Shown here piece by piece: positions 8,438 to 18,027 of a DNA stretch of 37,742 nt (its first letter is position 1; each line of letters opens with the position of its first letter). The stretch comes from Calothrix sp. CSU_2_0. GTDB lineage: Bacteria > Cyanobacteriota > Cyanobacteriia > Cyanobacteriales > Nostocaceae. Below the pieces are notes generated by a model. That model was not told the origin of the DNA, searched no databases, and saw only the letters and a list, made by a program, of their open reading frames with translations. Position numbers and translations under genes: made by a program. The stretch covers positions 1 to 37,742 of the forward strand of contig JAAUPE010000065.1 of the NCBI GenBank assembly GCA_012034595.1, given 5' to 3'.

Positions 8438-9358
8438 CTACTTTAATATTTCCTTTAAAGCTGGCTGTACCTTTGAATATTGATAACTAAATCCAGCATC
8501 AAGAGTCCGTTTTGGCATAACTTGCTGCCCCTCAAGGACAATTATTGCCCCTTCACCGAGCAAACCTTCCAGAGCAAAAGCTGGTACTGGCAACCACGAG
8601 GGACGATTCATCACTTTGCCCATTGCGTCACATAGTTCCGACATGCGAACAGGATGGGGAGCAGTCGCATTATATACACCTTCCATCGCCGTATTTGTCA
8701 ATGCTTGGACAATGAGATTCACCATATCATCAACGTGAATCCAAGAAAACCATTGCTTGCCACTACCAAGGGGACCACCTGCGAATAATTTAAATGGTGT
8801 AATCATTTTATCTAAAGCACCACCATTCCCCAAAACAATACCTAAGCGAAAAATTACCAATCTCACCCCAGCATCTTTAACTTTTTGAGCTTCCATTTCC
8901 CAAGCTTGACACACTTGTGCCAAAAAATCGTTGCCAGATGGACTCGCTTCATCAAAACTAGCGGTTTCACTAGTGCCATAAAATCCGATTGCGGAAGCAT
9001 TGATTAAAACACTAGGTTTTGGGTTGGCATTAATTATCGCTTCGACAACTTTTTGAGTCCCCAGCTTGCGACTATTGAGAATCTCTTGTTTGCGTTCTTG
9101 CGTCCAGCGTCCTTCTCCAATAGGTTCTCCCGCGAGATTGACTACAGCATCGCATCCAGAGATGGCATCTTGCCAAGTACCAGATGTAGTTGTATTTGCT
9201 GAAATAATCTCCACATTTGGGAATGACGTTTTGGGAAAAACTTTTGCAGCGCGATCGCTATTTCTAGTCAATACTAGTATATTTGTATTTTGTGATTGGA
9301 GTCTTTTTACTAAATGACTGCCAACAAATCCTGTTGCACCTGTAATCGCGACTTTCAT
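8438..9358 (-). CDS. TIGR01777-type NAD(P)-dependent epimerase-like protein
   Basis: This 306-aa short-chain dehydrogenase/reductase-fold protein begins MKVAITGATGFVGSHLVKRL, with the Rossmann glycine motif TGATGFVG at residues 6-13. It also has VVNLAGEPIGEGRWTQERKQ and SAIGFYGTSETASFDE (the YG region replacing the catalytic tyrosine motif), features of the TIGR01777 (YfcH/SulA-type) subgroup. These proteins are widespread in cyanobacteria and chloroplasts, with a proposed link to cell division or plastid development but no settled substrate. An upstream in-frame start at 9397 would add 13 residues before the beta strand; I chose ATG at 9358 because the fold starts there. Confidence 0.88.
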   Translation of the reverse strand: MKVAITGATGFVGSHLVKRLQSQNTNILVLTRNSDRAAKVFPKTSFPNVEIISANTTTSGTWQDAISGCDAVVNLAGEPIGEGRWTQERKQEILNSRKLGTQKVVEAIINANPKPSVLINASAIGFYGTSETASFDEASPSGNDFLAQVCQAWEMEAQKVKDAGVRLVIFRLGIVLGNGGALDKMITPFKLFAGGPLGSGKQWFSWIHVDDMVNLIVQALTNTAMEGVYNATAPHPVRMSELCDAMGKVMNRPSWLPVPAFALEGLLGEGAIIVLEGQQVMPKRTLDAGFSYQYSKVQPALKEILK

Positions 9359-9531
9359 GAAAACCTCTGCCAAACCATTCTTTAATGCTAAAGGCAAAGG
9401 GCAGACGAGGGAATGGGAAAACCGAAGAGAAAGAAAAGAAAATTTTATTTGTCGATGAATCAGAAAATACTTGCTGAGAAGATAGTCAAATATTATAGGA
9501 TGGACTCAATGTTACAAAGCTTGGGGCTATT

Positions 9532-9885
9532 ATGGCTCGGTATACCTGCTCATTTGTTCTTGCTGTTTCAATAAACCATCTTCATGGCTCGCTGATAGAA
9601 CTTCTACAGAACTGTGGCTTGGATGTGCAATATTACACCCCTGATTACATCATGGCGCGTGAATTTCCTGGTAATATTGCATTCTCCAAATTAGTAACGG
9701 TGGAAGGATTAATCGACAAAACAACTGCGACAGAATCAGAAACCCGAATGACTTTAGTGATTAAAAACGAAGAATTACCACTTCAGCTTGATAATCACTG
9801 CCGACAAGTTTTTGATTATATTAAAGAGGAAATCGAACATAGTCGTTATTGGAGTTTAATTGAAAGTTTGGCAAGTTCGAGTTAA
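9532..9885 (+). CDS. Conserved cyanobacterial protein of unknown function, 117 aa
   Basis: The sequence begins MARYTCSFVLAVSINHLHGS and contains MAREFPGNIAFSKLVTVEGL, IDKTTATESETRMTLVIKNE and ELPLQLDNHCRQVF. The alternating hydrophobic pattern suggests an alpha/beta sandwich, cytoplasmic, with no signal or membrane segment. I recall close relatives of this size throughout cyanobacteria but no experimental function. It is monocistronic: divergent from the epimerase gene (173 bases between start codons) and convergent with the FHA gene. ATG at 9532 is the natural start. Confidence 0.8.
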   Translation: MARYTCSFVLAVSINHLHGSLIELLQNCGLDVQYYTPDYIMAREFPGNIAFSKLVTVEGLIDKTTATESETRMTLVIKNEELPLQLDNHCRQVFDYIKEEIEHSRYWSLIESLASSS

Positions 9886-10040
9886 AAATTTATTGGCATA
9901 ATTGCAATATTCGTTTGGGATTAAGCGTCCATCTACCAACATATAATTAATAAGGGATTTCCAATTTTTAAAATGTCCCAAATTTTATTGTGGGGTAGGC
10001 ATCCCTGGCTTTCCAGCATAATAATAGATAATTTATTTAT

Positions 10041-10085
10041 TTCTTCCTTCCTTCCTTCCTTCCTTCCTTCCTGCCTTCCTTCCTT
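10041..10085. repeat. Tetranucleotide microsatellite (TTCC)n
   Basis: About ten TTCC units run without interruption apart from one G substitution near 10073. It lies in the spacer between convergent genes. Simple tetranucleotide runs of this length are prone to slippage and may vary in length. Confidence 0.9.
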
Positions 10086-10096
10086 GTAAATACCTA

Positions 10097-10125
10097 AAGC
10101 TAGCTTCAAATAAAAAAGCTAGCTT
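10097..10125. terminator. Probable bidirectional terminator
   Basis: AAGCTAGCTT occurs at 10097-10106 and 10116-10125, giving a 10-bp stem with a 9-base A-rich loop. It lies between the ends of two convergent genes (9885 plus, 10203 minus). No long U-tract follows on either side. Each arm is itself a palindrome, so cruciform alternatives exist. Confidence 0.55.
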
Positions 10126-10202
10126 GTATCGGTTGTGTATATTATGGATATCTAAGGGTTAGTGTTTTGTAGGGACAACTAACAAAAAATAACCTTGATT
10201 TG

Positions 10203-10703
10203 CTAATCTTCCATTTCTTCCGTCATTCCTGGATTAATTAATGTAATGTCATACTCAGTTGAATCAGTTTGTCCGGTTCGCATTGAATCTTTAAGTAGAT
10301 AATAGATTGCGCGTACCTGAGGTCCAAAAACAACTTCATCTTCGTTTTTGAGATCGTGTGCTGGTAGCTTGCGTCCGTTAATCATTAAACCATTGGCGCT
10401 GGGCTTTCCTTTGGCATCTCCATCTACAATTCGATAATAATGGGTTTGGTTATTATCATCGCGTGGAAGCCTAACTAATGTGGCATGACGACGGGAAACA
10501 AACTGGGAATTCAAACGAATATCGCACTCGCGATCGCGACCGATAGAATATACTGGACGCTCAAGGGTAATTTCTTTGCGTCCGCGATCGTCTTCTACGA
10601 TCAATAGATGACTTTCATTAATTTCTGCTGCCATTGGCAAATTGTCGCTAAAATCAGTAGGATTTTGATTAATTAATCTTTGTTGAGTTTTATTTGCTGC
10701 CAT
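10203..10703 (-). CDS. FHA (forkhead-associated) domain protein
   Basis: The 166-aa protein carries one FHA domain, a phosphothreonine-binding module, at about residues 30-135. The core motifs are all visible: YSIGRDRECDIRL (GR), SQFVSRRHATL (SRRH), and SANGLMINGRKLPAHDLKNE followed by DEVVFG. The tails are polar (first 25 residues, and the C-terminal TEYDITLINPGMTEEMED with threonines that could be phosphorylated). Such proteins link Ser/Thr kinases to their targets, but no kinase or phosphatase gene is in the window, so its partner is unknown. It is cytoplasmic with no signal peptide. The gene stands alone; ATG at 10703 is the first start. Confidence 0.9.
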   Translation of the reverse strand: MAANKTQQRLINQNPTDFSDNLPMAAEINESHLLIVEDDRGRKEITLERPVYSIGRDRECDIRLNSQFVSRRHATLVRLPRDDNNQTHYYRIVDGDAKGKPSANGLMINGRKLPAHDLKNEDEVVFGPQVRAIYYLLKDSMRTGQTDSTEYDITLINPGMTEEMED

Positions 10704-11105
10704 TCTCTAATCTTGATTATGTAGTATGTGACTAATAGAAATTAGCATTCCAAAAGATGATGCTAAATTAAGCATTCCACCTATGTTTTTGCGCGGAAGA
10801 ATGTTTTTGGATATATTCTTCTTAGGAGCAAACTTTTAGCTTGGCTAAGTCGGCATTCGCTTTCTGAGAATACAAAATTACACCAGTAGCTACAGACTTG
10901 ACAGCTTTGGTGCAGATTCAAAAGTTATTGTTTTAATTCTGCACGTACTGTTGTTTTGATGGCATGAATAAATGGTTAAATGAGTTGTGCGTTCACGTAC
11001 AGTGACTCCTGTGGAGTATTGCCTGTCCATACACCTAGTTGAACCTGAGATTTAGAGTAATCCCAGATTAGAGACACTAAGATTCTGGCAGTTATGCATC
11101 TCTAC
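10704..11105. other. Spacer between FHA and copper ATPase genes
   Basis: No ORF or RNA gene is supported. It contains the FHA promoter region and the 3' end of the ATPase transcript. A small hairpin, ACTCC-TGT-GGAGT, lies at about 11006-11018. No clear terminator is visible for the ATPase gene. Confidence 0.4.
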
Positions 11106-13646
11106 TTAATTGGTAGAAACAACTCGCCTTAGTAAAAGTGAGTTGGTAACGACACTGACTGAACTAAAAGCCATTAATGCGGCAGCACCAGCAGGGTTCA
11201 AAACAAAACCGAAGTTTGGAAGTAGAATACCCGCAGCGAGAGGAATCCCAATTGTATTATATGCGAATGCCCAAAATAAGTTTTGGCGAATTTTGTTGAA
11301 AGTCGCACGACTCAACCGAATCGATTCTACTACATCAGTTAAGCGATCGCGCATCAGTATAATCCCAGCAGTTTCCATTGCTACGTCTGTTCCTGAGTGC
11401 ATCGCAATTCCCACATCGGCTTGTGATAAGGCTGGGGCATCGTTTATACCGTCTCCTACCATTGCTACAATTGATTTGGGATTTTCCCCTTTGCCATCTT
11501 GCAACATTTGAATTGTTGCCGCTTTTTTGGCGGGGGGAACACCTGCGATAACGTTATGACGGTCGAGATCGAGTTGTTTGGCAATTGCGGTTGCCGCTTC
11601 AATGCGATCGCCACTCAAAATCATCACTCGCAAGCCCATTTGATGTAACTTATCGATAGTGGTTTTGGCTTCTGCTCTTAAAGAGTCACTAACAGCGATG
11701 ATTCCAACTAGTCTATCGCTAACGGTGATATAAACAACTGTTTTACCTTCGTTAGCTAGTTCCTGGGCTTTGGTAATTGCTGTATCGCTCATCACCACAC
11801 CATGCCAGCTTAACCAGTCTGAATTACCCAACAGAACACTTTTCCCATCGACTAGCGCTGATACTCCCAACCCCGGCTCTGTATGAAAATTTACTGCTTC
11901 TGGGATTATTAATTCTTGTGTTAGATTTTTTGTTAGTTCTGGTGTTAATAATTCTGGTGTTTTGGCTGCATTTTGAATTGCGGTAGCTAGAGGATGACAT
12001 GTACCCCTTTCAACTGCGGCTGCTATTTGTAGTAAAGATTGAGAAGTTAATTTAGAAGTTAGTAGTAGTAGTGAGTTATTTTCTGCCCCTTCTTCTACAC
12101 CTATATCCTGGGCAAATACAATACAGTCTGTCACCGTCGGTTTCCCAGTGGTGAGAGTACCTGTTTTATCAAAAACAATAGTATCAAGTTTGTGGATAGT
12201 TTCTAAAACGTCACCACCCTTAATTAATAAACCACGTTCGGCACTCATTGCCGTGCCGACGAGAATTGCGGTTGGGGTAGCAAGTCCTAACGCACAAGGA
12301 CAAGCAACAACCATAACTGCGATCGCTAATTTTAAACTTAGTAAAAGTGGGGATTGGAAAGCGGGAATTTGGGAATGCTGAAGCGAATATTCGTGTAAAT
12401 GTGCCATTGGCATTGTTGCTGGCATGGAAACATTAAGTACAGCATCCGACCAAATATGAGTACCGCAGAAGTACCAAAATAAAAACGTTGATAAAGAAGC
12501 ACTTAAAACAAAATAGGTAAAATATCCAGCAACAGTATCCGCTAATTTTTGCACGGGAGCTTTACGAGTTTGTGCAGTTTCCACAAGGACAATAATTTGT
12601 GCCAGGGTTGTATCGCTACCAATCCGAGTCGCAGCAATTGCGATCGCACTTGATTGGTTGATTGTTCCTGCGGTGACACCATCTCCTGGCTGTTTGATTA
12701 CGGGTACAACTTCCCCTGTCAGCATCGACTCATCCACAGTCGTTTGTCCGTAAACCACTTCACCATCAACGGGTATTTTTTCCCCCGGCAAAACCTGTAA
12801 CCATTCCCCAACCCGTACTTGTTCGGCTGGAATTTCCACAACTTCGTTATTAAAAAGATTGGCAAGTGAAGATTGAGCCGAATCTTGTTCTTTTTTCCCT
12901 TCCTGCTTCGGTTTCCCGATTAACCGCGCTACCTGTGGCTGAAGTGCCAGTAAATTTTTAAAAGCAGATGCAGCACGGTTTCGGGCTTGTTGTTCTAAAG
13001 TCTTTCCCAGTAAAATAAATCCCAACATCATCACTGGTTCGTCAAAGAAGCATTCCCACCCCATTTGTGGAAACAGTAATGCAACGAGGCTGGCGGTATA
13101 AGCTGTTACCGTACCCAAACCAATGAGGGTATTCATGTTGGGAGCATTTCGTCGTAACCCCAACCAACCATCAACTATAATCGAACGTCCGGGAATTAAT
13201 AGTGCGATCGTGGCAAGTCCACAGTGAAACCAAATGTTATTTAATCCCGGTACTAATCGGTCAAGAATATCACCAAAATGCCCTAATGTGGAAAGTAGCA
13301 GCAATAAACCCGCAACTATTAGCTGTCTTAATGCTGAACCCATTTCTCGACGATTGCTAGTTTCCTCCAAATCTTTTGCATTTCCGTGAGGTACACGAGG
13401 TTGAGTCGGAAATCCACCTACAGTTAGATGTTTTGCCAGTGCTTCGGCATCAACCACACCAATTTCCGACTCAACTACAGCCACTTCAGTTGCCAGATTG
13501 ACGCAGACATTTACGATCCCCGGATATTGGCTCAACTGACGTTCGACGGAACGCACGCAACCAGAGCATTTCATTCCCCCAACGTCAAGGGTTATTTTTT
13601 CTGAGGTGTTTTCTGGATTTTGTTCGGTACTTGAGACAATTTGCAT
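11106..13646 (-). CDS. ctaA: Copper-translocating P1B-type ATPase, CtaA type
   Basis: The 846-aa heavy-metal pump has one N-terminal HMA metal-binding domain with GMKCSGC (Cys27, Cys30). Membrane helices, the actuator motif MLTGEVVPV, the intramembrane [15 protein letters not shown] (CPC, copper-type), the phosphorylation site [13 protein letters not shown] and the hinge [20 protein letters not shown] follow in order. In cyanobacteria two such pumps are known, PacS (thylakoid) and CtaA (supplying copper for plastocyanin and cytochrome oxidase). The [16 protein letters not shown] start resembles CtaA rather than the GMxCAxC form of PacS; that assignment rests on resemblance. A low-complexity insert (about residues 245-270, [16 protein letters not shown]) lies before the actuator domain. 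It is a single gene, with a palindrome about 86 bases upstream of the start. Confidence 0.88.
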   Translation of the reverse strand: MQIVSSTEQNPENTSEKITLDVGGMKCSGCVRSVERQLSQYPGIVNVCVNLATEVAVVESEIGVVDAEALAKHLTVGGFPTQPRVPHGNAKDLEETSNRREMGSALRQLIVAGLLLLLSTLGHFGDILDRLVPGLNNIWFHCGLATIALLIPGRSIIVDGWLGLRRNAPNMNTLIGLGTVTAYTASLVALLFPQMGWECFFDEPVMMLGFILLGKTLEQQARNRAASAFKNLLALQPQVARLIGKPKQEGKKEQDSAQSSLANLFNNEVVEIPAEQVRVGEWLQVLPGEKIPVDGEVVYGQTTVDESMLTGEVVPVIKQPGDGVTAGTINQSSAIAIAATRIGSDTTLAQIIVLVETAQTRKAPVQKLADTVAGYFTYFVLSASLSTFLFWYFCGTHIWSDAVLNVSMPATMPMAHLHEYSLQHSQIPAFQSPLLLSLKLAIAVMVVACPCALGLATPTAILVGTAMSAERGLLIKGGDVLETIHKLDTIVFDKTGTLTTGKPTVTDCIVFAQDIGVEEGAENNSLLLLTSKLTSQSLLQIAAAVERGTCHPLATAIQNAAKTPELLTPELTKNLTQELIIPEAVNFHTEPGLGVSALVDGKSVLLGNSDWLSWHGVVMSDTAITKAQELANEGKTVVYITVSDRLVGIIAVSDSLRAEAKTTIDKLHQMGLRVMILSGDRIEAATAIAKQLDLDRHNVIAGVPPAKKAATIQMLQDGKGENPKSIVAMVGDGINDAPALSQADVGIAMHSGTDVAMETAGIILMRDRLTDVVESIRLSRATFNKIRQNLFWAFAYNTIGIPLAAGILLPNFGFVLNPAGAAALMAFSSVSVVTNSLLLRRVVSTN

Positions 13647-13731
13647 AGGGAATTGTTAGATTTGCGACGAAATTTCAGCACCAATAGCGCCTCTTACTTG
13701 AGCGTAGGCTAAATAAGGCAAATTGACCAAA

Positions 13732-13746
13732 TTGACATGCTGTCAA
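13732..13746. promoter_or_regulatory. Perfect short inverted repeat upstream of ctaA
   Basis: TTGACA-TGC-TGTCAA lies 86-100 bases upstream of the ctaA start on the minus strand, and just beyond the stop of the small membrane gene. TTGACA is also a -35 consensus, so the site could be a promoter with an overlapping operator. The core ACATGCTGT recalls CopY/BlaI-type sites, but the spacer length is odd and no regulator gene adjoins. Confidence 0.35.
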
Positions 13747-13751
13747 ACTAA

Positions 13752-13985
13752 TTAACTTTTCCTTAATTTTTTCAACTTCGGGTTCAACTCACCAGAAGAT
13801 TTGTGAGTATACCAACGTAGATAAGTAAAATATATAACTGCACCTAGCTGAACGGGGATCAATGCAATTTGACTCTTCCAAAAGTCATCTACACCTAAAC
13901 TCGATACAGCACTAAAATATCCCCAACCAATCATCAGAAACACCAGTAGTAGCAATTTTTTGTTTCTGAGTTTAAGTATATGCAT
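13752..13985 (-). CDS. Small two-helix membrane protein
   Basis: From ATG at 13985 the product is 77 aa: a basic N-terminus (MHILKLRNKK), a hydrophobic span LLLLVFLMIGWGYFSAVSSL, a short polar loop, a second span (IALIPVQLGAVIYFTYL) and a basic tail ending KLKKLRKS. A TTG start at 14033 would extend it by 16 residues, but neither start has a clear ribosome binding site. The family is not recognised. It precedes ctaA on the same strand by about 105 bases and could share its transcript, but no functional link is visible. Confidence 0.6.
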   Translation of the reverse strand: MHILKLRNKKLLLLVFLMIGWGYFSAVSSLGVDDFWKSQIALIPVQLGAVIYFTYLRWYTHKSSGELNPKLKKLRKS

Positions 13986-14160
13986 ATAAATCAATATATT
14001 TTGATTGAGAAGTTTCAACCTAAATCTTATCAAAAAATAATTTTGAATATACGATTTATAATTTAAAATTTATCAACAGAACTGCCAATACTAAAAAAAT
14101 CCCTTATCGAGTCACAAACCAATCTATAGGAATTATTGCCTCTTATTATTAAAGATGGTT

Positions 14161-14215
14161 TGCATTTGAAGATACTGTAGGGGTAAACGGTTGTTTACCC
14201 TAATTTTATTACTAT
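14161..14215. repeat. Dispersed hairpin repeat, copy 2, plus a tandem duplication
   Basis: The hairpin at 14181-14200 (GGGTAAAC, centre, GTTTACCC) is the second copy of the repeat at 8341-8395; the two align without gaps. Immediately after it, ACCCTAATTTTATTACTATA is directly repeated at a 24-base interval (14197 and 14221), a local tandem duplication. Confidence 0.75.
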
Positions 14216-14251
14216 ATTTTACCCTAATTTTATTACTATATAAAAACTAAA

Positions 14252-14285
14252 GATAAAGACGCAATATTAATATTGCGTCTTTATC
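14252..14285 (-). terminator. Perfect 34-base palindrome after the TM2 gene
   Basis: GATAAAGACGCAATATT is followed directly by its complement, giving a 17-bp stem without mismatch. It lies 40 bases beyond the stop of the minus-strand TM2 gene and is a likely terminator. Its core AGACGC/GCGTCT is shared with other palindromes in the window. Confidence 0.65.
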
Positions 14286-14324
14286 AAAAGCATCTTGAAT
14301 TTCAGAATAATAATTATCAGATGA

Positions 14325-14600
14325 TTAGAACCAACCTTGCTTGTTTGCAAAGTATGTATCAATAAATTCTTCATGGTTCTTATTCAGATAAATCATTCCT
14401 TCAATCAAACCTACAAGCTGCATCACTAAAAATGGAACCCCATAGGCGAAAATAATTCCGAGTAAAGAAACTGCGAGCATAATTGAGCCTTCCGCAGAGT
14501 AACCAAGAACAAATTTATGGATACCAAATCCACCAAAAATAATACCACAATATCCAGATAAGACTTGTTTTGTTGCGTGGCTGGGAGTGAGATTTGCCAT
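14325..14600 (-). CDS. TM2-domain membrane protein
   Basis: The 91-aa protein fits the TM2 domain: a helix beginning VLSGYCGIIFGGFGIHKFVL with the GIHKFVLGY turn, then GSIMLAVSLLGIIFAYGVPF and LVMQLVGLIEGMIYLN as further hydrophobic spans. TM2 proteins are small membrane proteins of unsettled function. The longer open frame begins at 14720, but ATG at 14600 is preceded by AAGGAG ten bases upstream and starts MANLTPSHATKQ, so that start is chosen. A perfect palindrome follows the stop. The gene is isolated, with 1.5 kb of gene-free DNA upstream. Confidence 0.85.
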   Translation of the reverse strand: MANLTPSHATKQVLSGYCGIIFGGFGIHKFVLGYSAEGSIMLAVSLLGIIFAYGVPFLVMQLVGLIEGMIYLNKNHEEFIDTYFANKQGWF

Positions 14601-16116
14601 TGACTTACAACTCCTTAGTAATAATGTATAAAAATTGAAGGTTTTATTTACATCAGAAAAACAAAATTTGTTTCTGTTGTGGTAAGTCAATATTATTAGT
14701 AAATAAATTTGCTTACACAAGTAATTACAAAATAGTCAAAAGATATGACTAGTTGCTAATAGCGAATAGTTTGTATAAGAGTCTTCAGCAGATTTTTGTA
14801 CTCCGAAGTCCAGAAGCCTACAAAATGAGTTATTTGTAGGTTAGGAATTGCCTACCACATCTAGTTTGTTGACATAGTGCCCAATGCCAGATACTACAAG
14901 CCGGGAAACCCCTCCGGGTAGACGTTTAAGAAGCTTTTCTTTGAATCGTAAAGTAGTCCGCAAGTGTGGCTACAGTTACCATTTGTTCAACGCACTAATA
15001 TCAATTACCAAAATAGAGCAACACATGTAATTAACGAAAGTATTGCCATATATGGGCTTTATTACTGCGAATTACAAATTCGTAGCTTGCTTACCGCGAT
15101 CGCGGGTATTACAAAATTGATATAACTCCTCTACATCGATTATCAAAAATATGCTGATTAGTCTTAAAGTTAATAGTTAATAGCTCATGATTAATAACAA
15201 ATAGACAAGAGCTAAAATAAGGAATAGTTAATAATTAATGCCTGGTATTCTATAATTAATAATTAGTTAAGGATAAGTATTAATAATTTCTAGAGCTTAA
15301 ATACTCTAGTAACTATCGAATACTATCTTCAAACAAATAACCAATGATAAATATTGACAACCAATCATTAACGATTAACTGTTATCCACTAACAATTCAC
15401 GCTAATTAGAATTAACTGTATTTGTGCAACCCCGCTCGATACAGGCAGAAGCATTTAACAGAACAAATAGCCTTTTGAAAGTGTTTCACCATAACGAAAG
15501 AAACACTATACATGTATATTGGGAACAAATCGTCAGACTAAGCTTACGATTATCACCGTTTTGGTATGTAACTGTAGTTAAAAATGAAGACAAATAAAGG
15601 TACAGCAGCTTTGCCTAATTGAGAGCAAAAATATTTTTCTACTTGCACAATTCAAAGCAATATCATTAAATCCGCTACACCATATTACTTTCTACAAGTT
15701 ATTGGCTTGACTTCCGGACTTTTTCTCTAGTTGTTATTACCTGAATACTAGCATAGACGCTTTCTAGCCTGAGTTAGTTCCAAACAAAACGTAAAAATTA
15801 ACTCGCATCTAAATTAACTGCGCTAAATAACCAGTATAAAAATTACTAACGATGATTTAGAAATAATCTGTTCGGAATATAAACCAAATTAAGCTATATA
15901 ATAACTCTGACTCATACCTGAATTACCTGCTAACAGTAAATAAATTATGTTAAGCAAGGCACTTTATTATATATTTAACATACTTTTAAACTATTGGTTT
16001 GTAACTTAATTAACAATTAACCTCACTCATATCCATAAATTTACTGCTGATTTATTTTTGATTGCAATATATTAATGCAAAAGTTAGCTAGTTTGTCAAG
16101 GGTATGGACAGACTCA
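14601..16116. other. Long gene-free A+T-rich region with one structured patch
   Basis: No frame of substance is open on either strand. A more GC-rich patch at about 14890-14980 is preceded by TTGACA (14869-14874), 17 bases, then TACTAC (14892-14897), a passable promoter. The patch can form GTAGTC/GGCTAC near 14955-14975, so a small RNA is possible but unproven. A second hairpin, AGTGTTTC with GAAACACT and a 12-base loop, is at 15480-15507. The rest, notably 15150-15400, is low-complexity TTAATAATTA-like sequence. Confidence 0.4.
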
Positions 16117-17685
16117 CTAATTATTACCACTGCCAAGAACAAATAAACTCAGGAGGGTACTACCGTTCCAAATACTGTGAAGTAGCATTGGGGCAAGGAG
16201 GTTGCGACTTCTGGTGTAGACTATTCCCAACACAATCCCCAAGGAAAGCAAGGGTAAAATTTCAGACAAACTAAGGTGCGCGATCGCAAAAATTAAAGCG
16301 CTGAGGAGAATCGATCCCCAAACTGGGATGTAGCGTGTGAAGGATGGAAGTAAAAAACCGCGAAATAGGAATTCCTCAAATAGAGGAGCTGCGATCGCGG
16401 CAGTCGTAAAGAAGATACCTAGTGTGACTGAATCTTGCCCTTCGAGTGCGAGTTCTAGTAAAGGGTTACTTCCCCCTTGCCCTTGCCATATTTGTTGATT
16501 GATTAACGATACTAAAAGTACGATTGGCAGAGCGACGCAATAACCACCGAAACCCCAGAGAATCCATTTACCACCCAAACGGAAGCGAAACCAGCCTTCA
16601 GGAAGGGGGAGAAAGGGTTTTATGGCAACATATACAACCAATACGGCACCAATTGCCATTAACACGTAACTGAGCAAGACGTATCCAGCTTGAATGCGAA
16701 TATTGCTAGTAGCGGGGGGAAGGGGAAGCAAACCAATTATTAAGGGCACTACAAATTGTGCCATTAAGAAAAATCCGCCGACGAAAACTAGTAAAGTTGT
16801 TTCAGCATCCCAAGGTGTTAACCATTTTAGTTCGCTATTTTGAGCTAAGAGCGATTCTTTTCCTTTGAGGAAACGTTGAACTATGAGGAAAATCAGCAAT
16901 CCAAAACCAATCAATAAAGTTAAATTGGGCACAACCCCCACAATTGCTAGTTTAATAACTGCTTGCTCGGCTATATTTTGCTGTGAAGCTTCGAGTGCTA
17001 GGAGTGCATCATCACGTTGCTGGAGTCGATAAAGTTGAGATAAGGCAGTATATTGATACCAACCGCTAAGATTGGCTTTGGTGAGTTCTGGTGCATCTGG
17101 TAATATACGGGGTGGGTTTTCCCAAATACCTGTTAAAACGCGAGATGTTTTTTGCAAATCTGGACTAATTAAGTTTTGCTCTTGTACTTGTTTCCAAGTT
17201 TGGATTGCTAAATCGCTTTTTTGCTGTTGTGCTTGTAAGATACCCAAGCGCAAATCGATTTCTGCTAAGTTTTTTTGCCGTTCTTGAAGAGATTTTAATA
17301 AAAGTTGTTTTTGGTTTGGCTGGGATAATGTTGCTTGTGGTTGGGTAGGAATCGGTTGTTCTTGAAGTTTTTTGAGACGATTTTCAGTTTTGGCTAAAGC
17401 TACTTTTGCGGACTTTTGGGCTGCTTCGTACTCTTTTATCGCACTTTCTACTGGTTTTTCACCCAATATTGCATTCCGTGCAGTTTGATAATTTTTCTCT
17501 TTATTATTTCGATTATCTTGATTATTTTCTGGTTCCCAAGTAGAAGCTTGCAATACCATATCTGTTTGATATAGTTCTAAGCTACTTTTAAACTGAGGTT
17601 CTTGCCAACTATGGATTAATGACGAACCAGCCAGTAATACGGTGATTGCTGTTAATAATATTACAACTAATCGTTTGAAGGTCAT
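16117..17685 (-). CDS. CPBP-family intramembrane protease with coiled-coil N-terminal region
   Basis: The 522-aa protein begins with a signal-anchor helix (LVVILLTAITVLLAGSSLIH, residues 6-25). A long, charged, partly coiled-coil region follows (about 50-235, including LQERQKNLAEIDLRLGILQA), then seven or eight hydrophobic helices. The CPBP (CAAX protease/Abi) motifs are all present: PLFEEFLFRGFLLPSF with the EE-x3-R glutamates, FAIAHLSLSE with the histidine, and MLLHSIWNGST. The family cleaves or binds prenylated and other membrane substrates; in bacteria roles range from bacteriocin self-immunity to unknown. The large N-terminal extension is a cyanobacterial-looking form. ATG at 17685 precedes the helix directly. 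The gene is monocistronic. Confidence 0.88.
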   Translation of the reverse strand: MTFKRLVVILLTAITVLLAGSSLIHSWQEPQFKSSLELYQTDMVLQASTWEPENNQDNRNNKEKNYQTARNAILGEKPVESAIKEYEAAQKSAKVALAKTENRLKKLQEQPIPTQPQATLSQPNQKQLLLKSLQERQKNLAEIDLRLGILQAQQQKSDLAIQTWKQVQEQNLISPDLQKTSRVLTGIWENPPRILPDAPELTKANLSGWYQYTALSQLYRLQQRDDALLALEASQQNIAEQAVIKLAIVGVVPNLTLLIGFGLLIFLIVQRFLKGKESLLAQNSELKWLTPWDAETTLLVFVGGFFLMAQFVVPLIIGLLPLPPATSNIRIQAGYVLLSYVLMAIGAVLVVYVAIKPFLPLPEGWFRFRLGGKWILWGFGGYCVALPIVLLVSLINQQIWQGQGGSNPLLELALEGQDSVTLGIFFTTAAIAAPLFEEFLFRGFLLPSFTRYIPVWGSILLSALIFAIAHLSLSEILPLLSLGIVLGIVYTRSRNLLAPMLLHSIWNGSTLLSLFVLGSGNN

Positions 17686-18027
17686 CGCTACCCTTTTAAA
17701 TTATTATCTTCTCTTGGAAATTATCGCAATAAACTGCCGGAAGAGACAAATTATTTATAATTTTTATACTCAAAATAGCTTGGAATTGGACTTTTAAACG
17801 CAGAGAAGCGCGGAGAGTAGTTTGCGGGAGATTACTCTTCCGCAAAACTACGGGAGGTAAACGCAAAGTTACGCAGAGAGAATAAAGAAGTTATTAACTT
17901 AGGAACGCGGATAAAATAAAGTGCAAAAGTATCAAAAGTAGGGTGTGTTAGTGCAGCGTAACGCACCATTCCAAATCAAATCGAAAGTTGTAGGTTATTA
18001 AATCCTCATTCCTTAACTGGATTGATT
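17686..18027. other. Spacer with dispersed repeats
   Basis: No gene is visible. It holds ACGCAGAGAAGCGCGGAGAG and a related ACGCAAAGTTACGCAGAGAG (about 17799-17880), a type of repeat common in cyanobacterial spacers. A hairpin at 17942-17967 (GGTGTGTTA with TAACGCACC, one G-U pair) lies 61 bases beyond the Uma2 stop and may terminate it. Confidence 0.55.

Noticed and set aside
11110-12381. Three plus-strand frames opposite the copper ATPase (11110, 11777, 12148)
   Set aside because: They lie opposite conserved P-type ATPase motifs and show no protein-like pattern.
14601-16116. tRNA or rRNA gene in the long gene-free region
   Set aside because: No TPsiC-like GGTTCGAATCC-type block or cloverleaf was found on either strand.
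16117-17685. CPBP protease as part of a bacteriocin or abortive infection system
   Set aside because: No precursor peptide, transporter or partner gene nearby; the long N-terminal extension fits a chromosomal cyanobacterial form.
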